Below are positions 1 to 8,704 of a DNA stretch of 64,000 nucleotides, one piece after another (the stretch's first letter is position 1; each line of letters starts with the position of its first letter). Origin of the DNA: JANQPX01 sp041398025 (lineage in GTDB: Bacteria > Pseudomonadota > Alphaproteobacteria > Geminicoccales > Geminicoccaceae); contig JAWKVM010000004.1 of the NCBI GenBank assembly GCA_041398025.1, forward strand, positions 1-64,000, in the 5' to 3' direction. The notes under the pieces were generated by a model. It was given only the letters and a program-made list of their open reading frames with translations, searched no databases and was not told where the DNA came from. A program made the position numbers and the translations under genes.

Positions 1-131
1 GAAGGAGATTGCCGGGCGCAAGGCTGTTAATATAACCTATGCGCGTATAATAATCTTGATTTTCTCGTTTTATTCGATATTCCCTAGAGCAGACTCATAG
101 CCAACCCCTTGCCCAGACATGGTCCGCCAGC

Positions 132-1016
132 ATGCTCGCACAGTTGGACAACGCCCTGCAGCGCACTTTCGGCCTGCCCTATCTCTTTGCGTCGCGCGAC
201 TTCAACATTCACAGTCGTTGCCGCTATCTGCTGCACAAGCTCGAGCGGGTCGAGGGGTATGGTTTGAGCTTCCTGGACGTCGGCTGTGGCGCCGGCATCA
301 CGCTTCGTCATCTGGCGACGCTGCCGTCCGGCAGGATCAGCCGCTATGTCGGCATCGATCAGCGGGCCGAGCGCCTGGAGGCGCGCTACCGGGACGTCCG
401 GGGCATCGGCAAGACCTTTCACAATATCGACCTCGATGACGATTGGGACGTCGGCAGGTTCGACCTGGTCTGGTGCTCGGAGGTGATCGAGCATCTGATG
501 GACGATGCCGGCCAGATCGAGAAGATGAAGCGTGCGGTCAAGCCCGGTGGTCTGGTGCTGATTACCACGCCCTGCCTCGACTTCGTCCAGGAGATGGGCA
601 AGCGCTTTCCGCCGATCCTCAAGACCAGCCCGACGCAGGATGGCGGCCATGTCCGCCATGGCTATCGTGCTCTGGACATGGAGCGGCTGGCGGCTGGAGC
701 CGGATTGGAGGTCGAGAGCATCGACGGCGTCAATCGTCTGACACGCGCCGAGACCGAGAAGCGCTACACCACGCGCGGCGTCTCCTGGATCATCAACAAT
801 ACCCGCATGAGCTGGCGCGCGCGCGGCCGGCTGGATTTTGCGATCGGCGACGGATTCAGGGCGGAGGCGGCGCGCTACGCGTCGATCGGCGCCGTGCTCA
901 GGCGGCCGGTTGAGGCGGTGCAGGCGAGGCCGAAGCCCGAGAGCATGAGGGCGCCGCTGCCCGAGCGGGTCGGGGCCGAGCTGGTGCGCACGGGTGCCTG
1001 GATGACGCCGGACTGA
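132..1016 (+). CDS. class I SAM-dependent methyltransferase
   Basis: The 294-residue product carries the methyltransferase motif I (FLDVGCGAGITLRHL, about residues 52-66), an acidic post-I region (VGIDQRAERLEAR) and a motif IV-like stretch (DLVWCSEVIEHL), the layout of UbiG/Methyltransf_11 enzymes. These transfer a methyl group from S-adenosylmethionine; the acceptor cannot be told from the sequence. The ATG at 132 is chosen because the protein family-like region begins soon after it. Upstream (1-131) is AT-rich with a TATAAT at 46-51 that could be a -10 box. The DnaQ-like gene follows 69 bp downstream on the same strand. Confidence 0.8.
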   Translation: MLAQLDNALQRTFGLPYLFASRDFNIHSRCRYLLHKLERVEGYGLSFLDVGCGAGITLRHLATLPSGRISRYVGIDQRAERLEARYRDVRGIGKTFHNIDLDDDWDVGRFDLVWCSEVIEHLMDDAGQIEKMKRAVKPGGLVLITTPCLDFVQEMGKRFPPILKTSPTQDGGHVRHGYRALDMERLAAGAGLEVESIDGVNRLTRAETEKRYTTRGVSWIINNTRMSWRARGRLDFAIGDGFRAEAARYASIGAVLRRPVEAVQARPKPESMRAPLPERVGAELVRTGAWMTPD

Positions 1017-1085
1017 GGCGATTGCCTCGCGCGCGCGCATTCTTCATAATCCCGTCCGCCTCGCCTTGCTGCTGAAGGGAACGGG

Positions 1086-1781
1086 ATGCGCGAAATCGTG
1101 CTCGACACCGAAACCACGGGCCTCGACCCGCAAGACGGGCATCGCGTGGTCGAGATCGGCGGGGTCGAGCTGATCAACCACATTCCGACCGGGCGCACCT
1201 ATCAGGAATACATCAACCCCGAGCGCGACATGCCGGCGGAAGCCGAGAAGGTGCACGGGCTGAGCGAGGCGTTTCTTGCGGACAAGCCGGTCTTTGCCGC
1301 GATCGTCGAGGGTTTTCTCGCGTTTCTGGAGGAGGACGGCCAGGGCGAGGCATCGCCGGCGACGCTGGTGATCCACAACGCCTCCTTCGACATGAAGTTC
1401 CTGAATTTCGAGCTCGGCCAGCTCGGCCATGCGCGCATCGGCAATGACCGGGTGATCGATAGCCTGGCGCTCGCCCGGCAACGCTTTCCTGGCGCCCCTG
1501 CCAATCTCGACGCGCTTTGCCGCCGCTTCGACGTCGACACGTCCGCCCGCACCAAGCACGGAGCACTCCTCGACTCCGAACTTCTGGCCGAGGTCTATCT
1601 CGGCCTGATCGGCGGCCGCCAGCCCGGTCTCGATCTCGCCATCGACCGGCAGAGCGGCAGGGCGACGACGGCGCGCGAACGCACCCGGCGCGAGCCCCGT
1701 CCGCACGCACCGACGCCGGCGGAGCTGGAGGCGCACCAGACCTTCCTGCAGCAGATCAAGGGTCCGCTCTGGCTGCGGTGA
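1086..1781 (+). CDS. dnaQ: DNA polymerase III epsilon subunit (3'-5' proofreading exonuclease)
   Basis: The 231-residue protein begins with the DEDDh exonuclease motif ExoI (DTETTGLDP, residues 7-15). ExoII (IHNASFDMKFLN) and an ExoIII segment (RTKHGALLDSELLAEVY, with the catalytic His and Asp) follow in order, as in DnaQ. In the replicative core this subunit removes mismatched 3' nucleotides and binds the polymerase alpha subunit and the sliding clamp. The length matches alphaproteobacterial epsilon. It sits 90 bp from the end of the convergent glmM gene. A stand-alone DnaQ-like exonuclease is the alternative, but the N-terminal match is strong. Confidence 0.9.
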   Translation: MREIVLDTETTGLDPQDGHRVVEIGGVELINHIPTGRTYQEYINPERDMPAEAEKVHGLSEAFLADKPVFAAIVEGFLAFLEEDGQGEASPATLVIHNASFDMKFLNFELGQLGHARIGNDRVIDSLALARQRFPGAPANLDALCRRFDVDTSARTKHGALLDSELLAEVYLGLIGGRQPGLDLAIDRQSGRATTARERTRREPRPHAPTPAELEAHQTFLQQIKGPLWLR

Positions 1782-1821
1782 CGACCGTCGACCTGGCTTC
1801 CCTCTCCAGACTTGGCTTCCC

Positions 1822-1880
1822 CCTGCAAAGCCGGGCCGCATACCGCCTCGCCAGGCTCAAACGGTCCGAGTCAACGATGG
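1822..1880 (-). repeat. 3'-end repeat family 1, copy A (at glmM stop)
   Basis: Reverse-strand copy of the dispersed element. It keeps GTTGACTCGGACCG, the spacer GCCTGGCGAGG and GGTATGCGGCCCGGC. The first stem (GTGG...CCAC) is degenerate here. The ancestral glmM stop codon (1871-1873) lies within it, and the element runs in the glmM direction. Confidence 0.7.
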
Positions 1881-3230
1881 GCCGCGTCGGCCCCGGCCCG
1901 GCGCTGGATGCAGTCGCTGACGTCGTCGAGGATGTCGGTGAGGAGGGTTTCGTCGTCCGCTTCGACCATGACGCGGATCAGGGGCTCGGTGCCGCTCGGA
2001 CGGACCAGGAGGCGGCCATGGCCCTTGAGGCGGCCGTTGGCGGCTTCGATGCAGCGCTGGACCTCGTTGTCCTCCAGCGGCTGGCCGCCCTTCAGACGGC
2101 AGTTCTTGAGGCGCTAGAGCAGCTCGAAGACGCGGCCGAAGTGCTGAGCGGCTGGTCGCATTCCTTGAGCGCGGTCAGGATCTGGAGGCCGGCGAGGAGG
2201 CCGTCGCCGGTGGTGGCGAAGTCGGTCATGACGATGTGGCCGGACTGCTCGCCGCCGAGCGTGTGGCCTGAGGCGCGCATTTCCTCGACTACGTAGCGAT
2301 CGCCCGCTTTCGTCCTGTGAAGGCGAAGGCCTCAAGCGCCCCGAAGCGTTCGAGGCCGAGATTGGACATGATGGTGGCGACCACGGTGTCGGAGCCGAGC
2401 CGGCCCTGGCGTTTCCAATGGCGGGCGAGCAGGCCGAGCATCTGGTCGCCGTCGACCAGCTTGCCGTTCTCGTCGGCGAGCACCAGGCGGTCGGCGTCGC
2501 CGTCGAGGGCGATGCCGAGGTCGGCGCCGTGCTCCTTGACCGCGGCCGAGAGGCCATCGGGGTGGGTGGAGCCGCATTGGTCGTTGATGTTGAAACCGTT
2601 GGGCGAGGTGCCGATCGCAGTCACACCGGCGCCGGCTCCCCAGAGCACCTTGGGCGCCACCACGTAGCTGGCACCATGGGCGCAGTCGACCACGATCTTC
2701 AGGCCGTTCAGGGTCATGCCCTTGGGCAGCGTGCCCTTCAGCGCCTCGATATAGCGCTCGCGCGAGCCCTCGAGCACGAGGGCGCGGCCGAGCTTGTCCG
2801 GCGCTGCGAGCACGACGTCGTCGATATTGCAGAGGCGGTCCTCGATGGCGAGCTCGATATCGTCGGAGAGCTTGAAGCCGTCAGGGCCGAACAGCTTGAT
2901 GCCGTTGTCCTGATAGGGGTTGTGCGAGGCGGAGATCATGACGCCGAGATCGGCGCGCAGCGACCGCGTCATCATGGCGACGCCCGGGGTGGGCAGGGGG
3001 CCGAGGATGGTGACGTCCATGCCCATGGCGAGGAAGCCTGCGGTCAGCGCCTGCTCCAGCATGTAGCCGGAAAGGCGGGTGTCCTTGCCGATGACCACGC
3101 GATGGCGGTGGTCGCCGCGCATGAACTCGCTGCCGGCGGCCATGCCGAGCTTGAGGGCGATGTCGGCGGTCATCGGATGGGTGTTGGCCGTGCCGCGAAT
3201 CCCGTCCGTTCCGAAAAATTGGCGTGTCAT
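1871..3230 (-). pseudogene. glmM: phosphoglucosamine mutase, interrupted by two frameshifts and one stop
   Basis: GlmM converts glucosamine-6-phosphate to glucosamine-1-phosphate for peptidoglycan and LPS precursors. The N-terminal 300 residues are intact, with the phosphoserine loop MISASHNPYQDNG and the metal loop ALDGDADRL. Near 2329-2332 the frame changes and continues as GLRLHRTKAGDRYVVEEM...GEQSGH. Near 2140-2145 it changes again to FGRVFELL, meets a TAG at 2114-2116 (a likely CAG-to-TAG change) and goes on through RLLVRPSGTEPLIRVMVE to a TGA at 1871. Adding back two single bases gives exactly 454 codons, the normal GlmM size. The gene is usually essential, so sequence error or a second copy elsewhere must be considered. 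It follows ftsH, the standard order. Confidence 0.85.
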
Positions 3231-3475
3231 GACGCTCCTCCGCCGGCTCTTGATGTTGGCCCGAATGACTGCTGAGCGGCGCTCTGATACGCAAAGCTAC
3301 GGGATATTGCAACGACGGATGACCAGAACTCCGGCGAATGCAGCGTGGAGTTGCAGCGAAATCACAGGCCCACCGACCAATGAACAAAGCGATCATCGGT
3401 GGTCAAGCGTGCTGGCGTCGACATAAGCGGAGAGGGCGGGCGAGACCTACCGGGGTGTCGCCGTTGCCGTCCCGG

Positions 3476-5419
3476 CTAGACGCCTGGCTGCGGGGTGGGC
3501 TCCATGCCGCCGGTGTCTTCGGCATCGTCGGAGGGGGCCGTGCTCGGCACCGAGCCGCGCTTGCCGCCGGTGGGCGCCGAAGCGCTCGGCGGCTCGGGCG
3601 GCGGCGCCTTGGGCATGGGCTCGCCGCGCAGGATGGCGCTGATCTCGTCGCCGGTCAGGGTCTCGTGCTCCAGGAGCGCATTGGCGAGGTCGTGCAGGCG
3701 ATCGAGGTGATCGGTGATCAGCGTGCCCGCCTTGGCGTAGCCGGTATCCACCAGCTTCCTGATCTCGGAGTCGATCTGCTGGGCGGTCTCCTCGGAGAGG
3801 TTCTTGCTCTGGGTGACGGAGTGGCCGAGGAAGACCTCCTGCTGGTTCTCGCCGTAAGCGATCGGTCCGAGCTTGTCGCTCATGCCCCACTGGGTGACCA
3901 TGTGGCGGGCGATCTTGGTGGCCTGCTCGATGTCGGAGGAGGCGCCGGCCGTGACCTTGTTGTGGCCGAAGATCTTTTCCTCGGCGACCCGTCCACCCAT
4001 GGCGACGGCGATATCCGCCTCCAGCTTTTCCCTGGAGACCGAGATGCGGTCGCCTTCCGGCAGGCGCATCACCATGCCGAGCGCCCGGCCGCGCGGGATG
4101 ATCGTCGCCTTGTGGATCGGATCGGAAGCAGGCGAGAAATGGCCGACCAGGGCGTGGCCCGCCTCGTGATAGGCCGTCAGCTTCTTCTCGTCCTCGGTCA
4201 TGACCATGGAGCGGCGCTCCGCGCCCATCATGACCTTGTCCTTGGCCGCCTCGAAATCGATCATGCTGACCATGCGCTTGCCGGCGCGCGCGGCGAGCAG
4301 GGCGGCTTCGTTGACGATGTTGGCGAGGTCGGCGCCGGAGAAGCCGGGCGTGCCGCGGGCGATCACCTTGGCGTCGACGTCGGGGCCGACCCGGACCTTC
4401 TTCATGTGCACCTGGAGGATGCGCTCGCGGCCCAGAACGTCCGGGTTCGGGACGACCACCTGGCGGTCGAAGCGGCCGGGGCGGAGCAGGGCAGGGTCGA
4501 GCACGTCCGGGCGGTTGGTGGCGGCGATCAGGATCACGCCCTCGTTCGCCTCGAAACCGTCCATCTCGACCAGGAGCTGGTTCAGGGTCTGCTCGCGCTC
4601 GTCATTGCCGCCGCCGAGGCCAGCGCCGCGATGGCGGCCGACCGCGTCGATCTCGTCGATGAACACGATGCAGGGCGCATGCTTCTTCGCCTGCTCGAAC
4701 ATATCTCGAACGCGCGACGCGCCCACACCGACGAACATTTCGACGAAGTCGGAGCCGGAGATGGTGAAGAACGGCACGTTGGCCTCGCCGGCGATGGCGC
4801 GGGCGAGCAGCGTCTTGCCGGTGCCCGGAGGGCCGACCAGGAGCACGCCTTTGGGGATGCGGCCGCCGACCTGCTGGAATTTCTGCGGGTGCTTCAGGAA
4901 CTCGACGACTTCCTGCAGCTCCTCCTTGGCCTCGTCGATGCCGGCGACGTCGTTGAAGGTGACGCGGCCGTGCTTCTCGGTGAGCAGCCTAGCTCGCGAC
5001 TTGCCGAAGCCCATGGCCTTGCCGCCGCCGGACTGCATTTGGCGCATGAAGAAGATCCACACACCGATCAGGAGCAGCATCGGGAACCAGGAGACCAGGA
5101 CGCCGAGCAGGGATGGCATGCTGTCGTCCAGGGGGGCGGCGGTGATGGTCACGCCGCGGTCGCGCAGGCTGGGCACCAGGTTCTGGTCTTCCGGCGAGTA
5201 GGTGCTAAACGCGCGGCCGTCGGTGAAGTGGCCGTTGATGGTCTTGCCCTGGATGGTGACGTCGTTCACGCGGCCGGCGTCGACCTCACCGAGGAAGTCG
5301 GAATAGGACAGGTTCGACTGCGGACTGCGGCCGGACGGATTCTGGAAGAGGTTGAAGAGCGCGATCAGCAGAAGGCCGATGATCACCCAAAGTGCCAAGT
5401 TCTTCGTGAAATTGTTCAC
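3476..5419 (-). CDS. ftsH: ATP-dependent zinc metalloprotease FtsH
   Basis: This is a full-length 647-residue membrane AAA protease. Two membrane segments (about residues 8-25 and 105-125) flank a periplasmic domain. Then come Walker A (GPPGTGKT), Walker B (CIVFIDEIDAVG), the second region of homology (AATNRPDVLDPALLRPGRFD) and the zinc site HEAGH. The C-terminus is rich in Pro and Ser. FtsH degrades misfolded membrane proteins and regulators such as LpxC. It lies between tilS and glmM, the common alphaproteobacterial order, all on the reverse strand. A 245-bp gap to the glmM start shows no gene. Confidence 0.97.
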   Translation of the reverse strand: MNNFTKNLALWVIIGLLLIALFNLFQNPSGRSPQSNLSYSDFLGEVDAGRVNDVTIQGKTINGHFTDGRAFSTYSPEDQNLVPSLRDRGVTITAAPLDDSMPSLLGVLVSWFPMLLLIGVWIFFMRQMQSGGGKAMGFGKSRARLLTEKHGRVTFNDVAGIDEAKEELQEVVEFLKHPQKFQQVGGRIPKGVLLVGPPGTGKTLLARAIAGEANVPFFTISGSDFVEMFVGVGASRVRDMFEQAKKHAPCIVFIDEIDAVGRHRGAGLGGGNDEREQTLNQLLVEMDGFEANEGVILIAATNRPDVLDPALLRPGRFDRQVVVPNPDVLGRERILQVHMKKVRVGPDVDAKVIARGTPGFSGADLANIVNEAALLAARAGKRMVSMIDFEAAKDKVMMGAERRSMVMTEDEKKLTAYHEAGHALVGHFSPASDPIHKATIIPRGRALGMVMRLPEGDRISVSREKLEADIAVAMGGRVAEEKIFGHNKVTAGASSDIEQATKIARHMVTQWGMSDKLGPIAYGENQQEVFLGHSVTQSKNLSEETAQQIDSEIRKLVDTGYAKAGTLITDHLDRLHDLANALLEHETLTGDEISAILRGEPMPKAPPPEPPSASAPTGGKRGSVPSTAPSDDAEDTGGMEPTPQPGV

Positions 5420-5626
5420 GTCAGATGCCCTTCCCTCTGGCTCACGTCCGTACCGTCATCCTGACACGCTTCATCTGCTGCACAGAAACGTCAATTATGT
5501 ACCCGGAACAAGGATGCCGTTGAACCCCGTCTGTCAGGCGTTCGACCGGCTATCGAAAGCTGATCATAGTTGTTCAACCTTTAACATAAGCTAACCGGCA
5601 TAGGTCGGAAAGACGCGCCCGTGCCG

Positions 5627-7030
5627 TCAGCCCGATATATGGGGCATGAAGGGCGCGTTCGCCAGGGGCAAAGCCGGGCAAAAGCGCAGTTCCACGGCCT
5701 CCGGTGCGAGGTTCGCCGCGAACAGTCCGAGATGGGGGATCGCGACCAGCGCCTGGCCCTGCCGGATGGCGGGCAGGGTGGCGTTGACGACGCCCGCAAG
5801 CCGCCGCGGTTTTCCCTTTTGGATCAAGGTCTTCGTGCCATGGCCCGGCCGCTCGCCGAGGGGGGCTAGCGCAAGGCCCTGAATCGGCAGGCGCAAGGTG
5901 ATCAGGAAGCGGTCCTCCCAGCGCAGGAGGTGACCGGGCTGGAGCGCCAGGGGGGCTGATGGGCGCTGCTCCCGGCAGATCAGCCAGCGGCCGCGGCGCA
6001 GCAGAATGCGGCAAAAAGCGAGGGTTCCCGCGGCCGCGTTGCCAGGGGCGCGCGCCTCGTTGCCGCGCATCGCCGACAAGAGCCGGCCCAGGGCCTCCCC
6101 GCGCGGCGGGTAGGGGCGGCCGCCGATGGTCTGGAGAAGCCGGATCAGGACGTCCCGGGCGAGATCGGCGGAGAGGTCGTCGAAGCCGCGGGCGTCCAGG
6201 GTCGCGAAGCCCGCCGGATCGATGATCGCATGGCGCGCCAGGGCGACGGCGGCGCGCCGGTCGGCCGCCTGGCGGCAAAGGCCCTGGCGTTCGGCTTCCG
6301 CGGCCAGGGCGGCGACGTCCAGGCCTTCGCGGCGGAGGCGGCTGCGCGTGAACCGGAGGTCGTCGTTGCTGGGATCGTGGTGCCAGGGCTGGGCGATCGC
6401 GCGGAGGCTTTGCTCCAGGCGGGCCTTGTCGATGCCGAGAAAGGGGCGCAGCAGCCGCAGGCCGGAGAGCTCGCGGATAGCGGGCATGGCGGCAAGACCG
6501 GCCCCGCCGCTTTGCCGCGCTTTCCTGATCGCCACGGTTTCCGCCTGATCCTGGCGGTGATGGGCGGTCAGGAGGTGGAGACAGCCATGCTCGCGACACC
6601 AGGCGAAAAGCAGGGCATAGCGCGCGTCCCGGGCGTGACGCTGCAGGCCGCTCACGGGCTTGTCGCCGCTCCAGGGGAGGATGCGATGCTCGATGCCGTG
6701 CGCCCGAAGCCAAAGCCCGGTCTGACGGGCTTCCCCGGCGGAGTCCGGGCGAAGGCCGTGATCCACCGTCAGGCCGACCACGCGTCCCCCTCGCGCTCTT
6801 GCCCACTGATCGGCAAGCAGGGTCAGAGCGAGGCTGTCGGCGCCGCCCGAAACCGCTGTCGCGAGAAAAGGAGACTCTTCGAAAGGACCAAGCTTCGCCA
6901 TACAGGCGGCGAAGGCGTTCCGATCGAGCGCAGGCGGGTCCTGGCCGCCGTCGGCCGGACGTTCGCTCGGCCTGAGCCGGGCCTCAGCTGCATTCGGCGC
7001 GGGCGCGCTCTCTGGACAGGGCTTGCTCAA
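5627..7030 (-). CDS. tilS: tRNA(Ile)-lysidine synthase
   Basis: TilS attaches lysine to C34 of the CAU anticodon of tRNA-Ile2, so that the tRNA reads AUA. The ATP pyrophosphatase P-loop is present as AVSGGADS (about residues 60-67), followed by LTAHHRQDQAET. The 467-residue length fits forms with a C-terminal extension. The chosen ATG overlaps the 3' end of cpoB by 47 bp. A start at internal Met44 just before the conserved KLGPFE region is possible and would remove the overlap. ftsH follows after about 200 bp without a visible gene. Confidence 0.93.
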   Translation of the reverse strand: MSKPCPESAPAPNAAEARLRPSERPADGGQDPPALDRNAFAACMAKLGPFEESPFLATAVSGGADSLALTLLADQWARARGGRVVGLTVDHGLRPDSAGEARQTGLWLRAHGIEHRILPWSGDKPVSGLQRHARDARYALLFAWCREHGCLHLLTAHHRQDQAETVAIRKARQSGGAGLAAMPAIRELSGLRLLRPFLGIDKARLEQSLRAIAQPWHHDPSNDDLRFTRSRLRREGLDVAALAAEAERQGLCRQAADRRAAVALARHAIIDPAGFATLDARGFDDLSADLARDVLIRLLQTIGGRPYPPRGEALGRLLSAMRGNEARAPGNAAAGTLAFCRILLRRGRWLICREQRPSAPLALQPGHLLRWEDRFLITLRLPIQGLALAPLGERPGHGTKTLIQKGKPRRLAGVVNATLPAIRQGQALVAIPHLGLFAANLAPEAVELRFCPALPLANAPFMPHISG

Positions 7031-7949
7031 TATGGGCCGGTCTTTGGGGAAAGGCTGAGGTCAGCTCGTCATAGGACAGGCAGGCCTTGTCCTTTTCACC
7101 GAGATTGGCGAGCGACATGCCGAGCTTCAGGAGATTGTCGATCGACTTCGACGAGTCCTTGCCATAGGTGCGGTAATTGCGGGCGAAGGCTGCGGCTGCC
7201 GCCGAATAGTTCTGGCGCACATAGTGGGTCTCGGCGAGCCAGTAGGCGGCGTTGGCGGCGAGCTGATGGTCGGGATGCATGTCGAGGAAGACCTCGAGAC
7301 CGCCTTGAGCGCCCTGATAGTCGCCGGCCTGCAGGAGCTGCACGGCGTTCTCATATTGCTGCTCCGGGGTGAGCGTGCTCTTTTCCGGCGCCGCGACCGC
7401 CGCTGGATCGGGCCTCGGAAGGCCGGCGATAGCACTTTCGGGCACGCTGCCGAGCTGGCCTTCCTCCGCGGCCTGGCCCTGCGCCTGCCCCTGGACCGAA
7501 CCGGAGGCGAGATCGTTCAGCGCCTGTTCCGCCTGCCGACGTCCGTTCCCGACCTCGGCACCTGCGGCCAGGCCGGCAGCCCCGCCTTCCTCGAGCACGC
7601 GCAGACGCTGGTCCAGGTCTTCGACGAGCTGGTCGAAACGTCCGTCGATGGTGCGCTGCTGATGTTCGAGCTGCTCGATGCGCCCGGTCAGGCGGCGGAT
7701 CTCCTCTTCGAGGCCGGCGATATAGGCCTGCTCGCGCGCGCGTGCCGAGGGATCCCGCTGCGCCTGGATGGCAAGGATGTCCGGAGGGGAGGGGAGCCGG
7801 GCAGCGTCGCCCGCCGCGCCGATGCCGAGAACGGCCGCGCCCGCGACGGCGGAGGTCGGCGCAAGGGCGAGGCCGGCGGCCATGACCAGGGCCGCTGCCC
7901 CAGAGCGGAGGGGCGCAGTGTCGGGCAAAGGCAGTCGGGCGATCGTCAT
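6984..7949 (-). CDS. cpoB: cell division coordinator CpoB (YbgF), periplasmic TPR protein
   Basis: The 321-residue protein starts with a signal-like segment (AALVMAAGLALAPTSAVAGA). A coiled coil follows (about residues 65-115, EEEIRRLTGRIEQLEHQ) and then C-terminal tetratricopeptide repeats (YENAVQLLQAGDYQGAQGGL, YWLAETHYVRQNYSAAAAAF, LLKLGMSLANLGEKDKAC). CpoB/YbgF proteins bind TolA and link peptidoglycan synthesis to outer-membrane constriction. The position directly after pal is canonical. The two genes are 13 bp apart, so co-transcription is expected. Confidence 0.93.
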   Translation of the reverse strand: MTIARLPLPDTAPLRSGAAALVMAAGLALAPTSAVAGAAVLGIGAAGDAARLPSPPDILAIQAQRDPSARAREQAYIAGLEEEIRRLTGRIEQLEHQQRTIDGRFDQLVEDLDQRLRVLEEGGAAGLAAGAEVGNGRRQAEQALNDLASGSVQGQAQGQAAEEGQLGSVPESAIAGLPRPDPAAVAAPEKSTLTPEQQYENAVQLLQAGDYQGAQGGLEVFLDMHPDHQLAANAAYWLAETHYVRQNYSAAAAAFARNYRTYGKDSSKSIDNLLKLGMSLANLGEKDKACLSYDELTSAFPQRPAHIEQALSRERARAECS

Positions 7950-7962
7950 CCCTCCGGTATCG

Positions 7963-8511
7963 TCAGTTCACGGTCGTGACGACCGTGACCCCGCGGCGAT
8001 TGTTGGCCCAGGCGCTCTCGTTGTTGGCGGCGTCCGCCGGGCGCTCTTCGCCGTAGGAAATGGTCAGAATCTGATTGGGCGCCACGTTGAGCGCGAGCAG
8101 GTAGTTCTTGACGGCGGTCGCGCGCCGGTCGCCGAGCGCCAGATTGTATTCGCGCGTGCCGCGCTCGTCGGTGTGGCCCTCGATGGTGACCGTGATGTTC
8201 GGATATTGACGCAGCCAGGCGCCCTGCCGGTCCAGCGTCTCGGTCGCGACCGGGCTGAGCACGGCGCTGTCATAGTCGAAGAACACGCGGTCGCCGACCG
8301 AGAGCTCGAGCTCTTCCTGGGTGCCGGGAGCGGGCTGGTTGGCGTCCAGGTTGTTGCTGCCGATGCCGCCGCCAGCCTGACCGTTGCCGGAGCCGTCCTG
8401 CTGGTCGGCATAGCCGACATCGCCGTCGGCGCCATAGTCATACTCGTCATTGGACGAGCAGGCCGTGAGCAGCAATGCTACGGCGATGAGGGAAGAGGAA
8501 ATCCTGAACAT
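7963..8511 (-). CDS. pal: peptidoglycan-associated lipoprotein Pal
   Basis: The start at 8511 gives a classic lipoprotein signal with lipobox ALLLTACS, so the mature protein would begin at Cys17. An acidic linker rich in Asp, Gly and Gln leads to an OmpA-like domain with YDSAVLSP and the peptidoglycan-binding region EGHTDERGTREYNLALGDRRA. Pal anchors the outer membrane to peptidoglycan and works with TolB. An in-frame ATG 72 bp upstream would spoil the signal peptide and is rejected. The product has 182 residues. About 190 bp separate it from tolB. Confidence 0.96.
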   Translation of the reverse strand: MFRISSSLIAVALLLTACSSNDEYDYGADGDVGYADQQDGSGNGQAGGGIGSNNLDANQPAPGTQEELELSVGDRVFFDYDSAVLSPVATETLDRQGAWLRQYPNITVTIEGHTDERGTREYNLALGDRRATAVKNYLLALNVAPNQILTISYGEERPADAANNESAWANNRRGVTVVTTVN

Positions 8512-8704
8512 CGATCGCTCCCTGTTGGCACCGTCGTGCCCGTGGCTGAAACAAGCTCTCGCGCGTTCCTCCGACGCCTCCACGCCCGTCCGACGACGAC
8601 CGGACGCGCTCGCGGTCCGCCCGCTGCCCCTGGCTGCACAGCCGAACCCGGACGACCGAGCGTGTTAAAGTCCTTCTTGCGCAATGTTGAATAAGCCGAT
8701 GTGA

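Noticed and set aside
3338..5464. A 708-codon forward open frame over ftsH
   Set aside because: It is an antisense shadow of ftsH caused by high GC; the product is low-complexity (Asp/His/Val/Leu-rich) with no domain.
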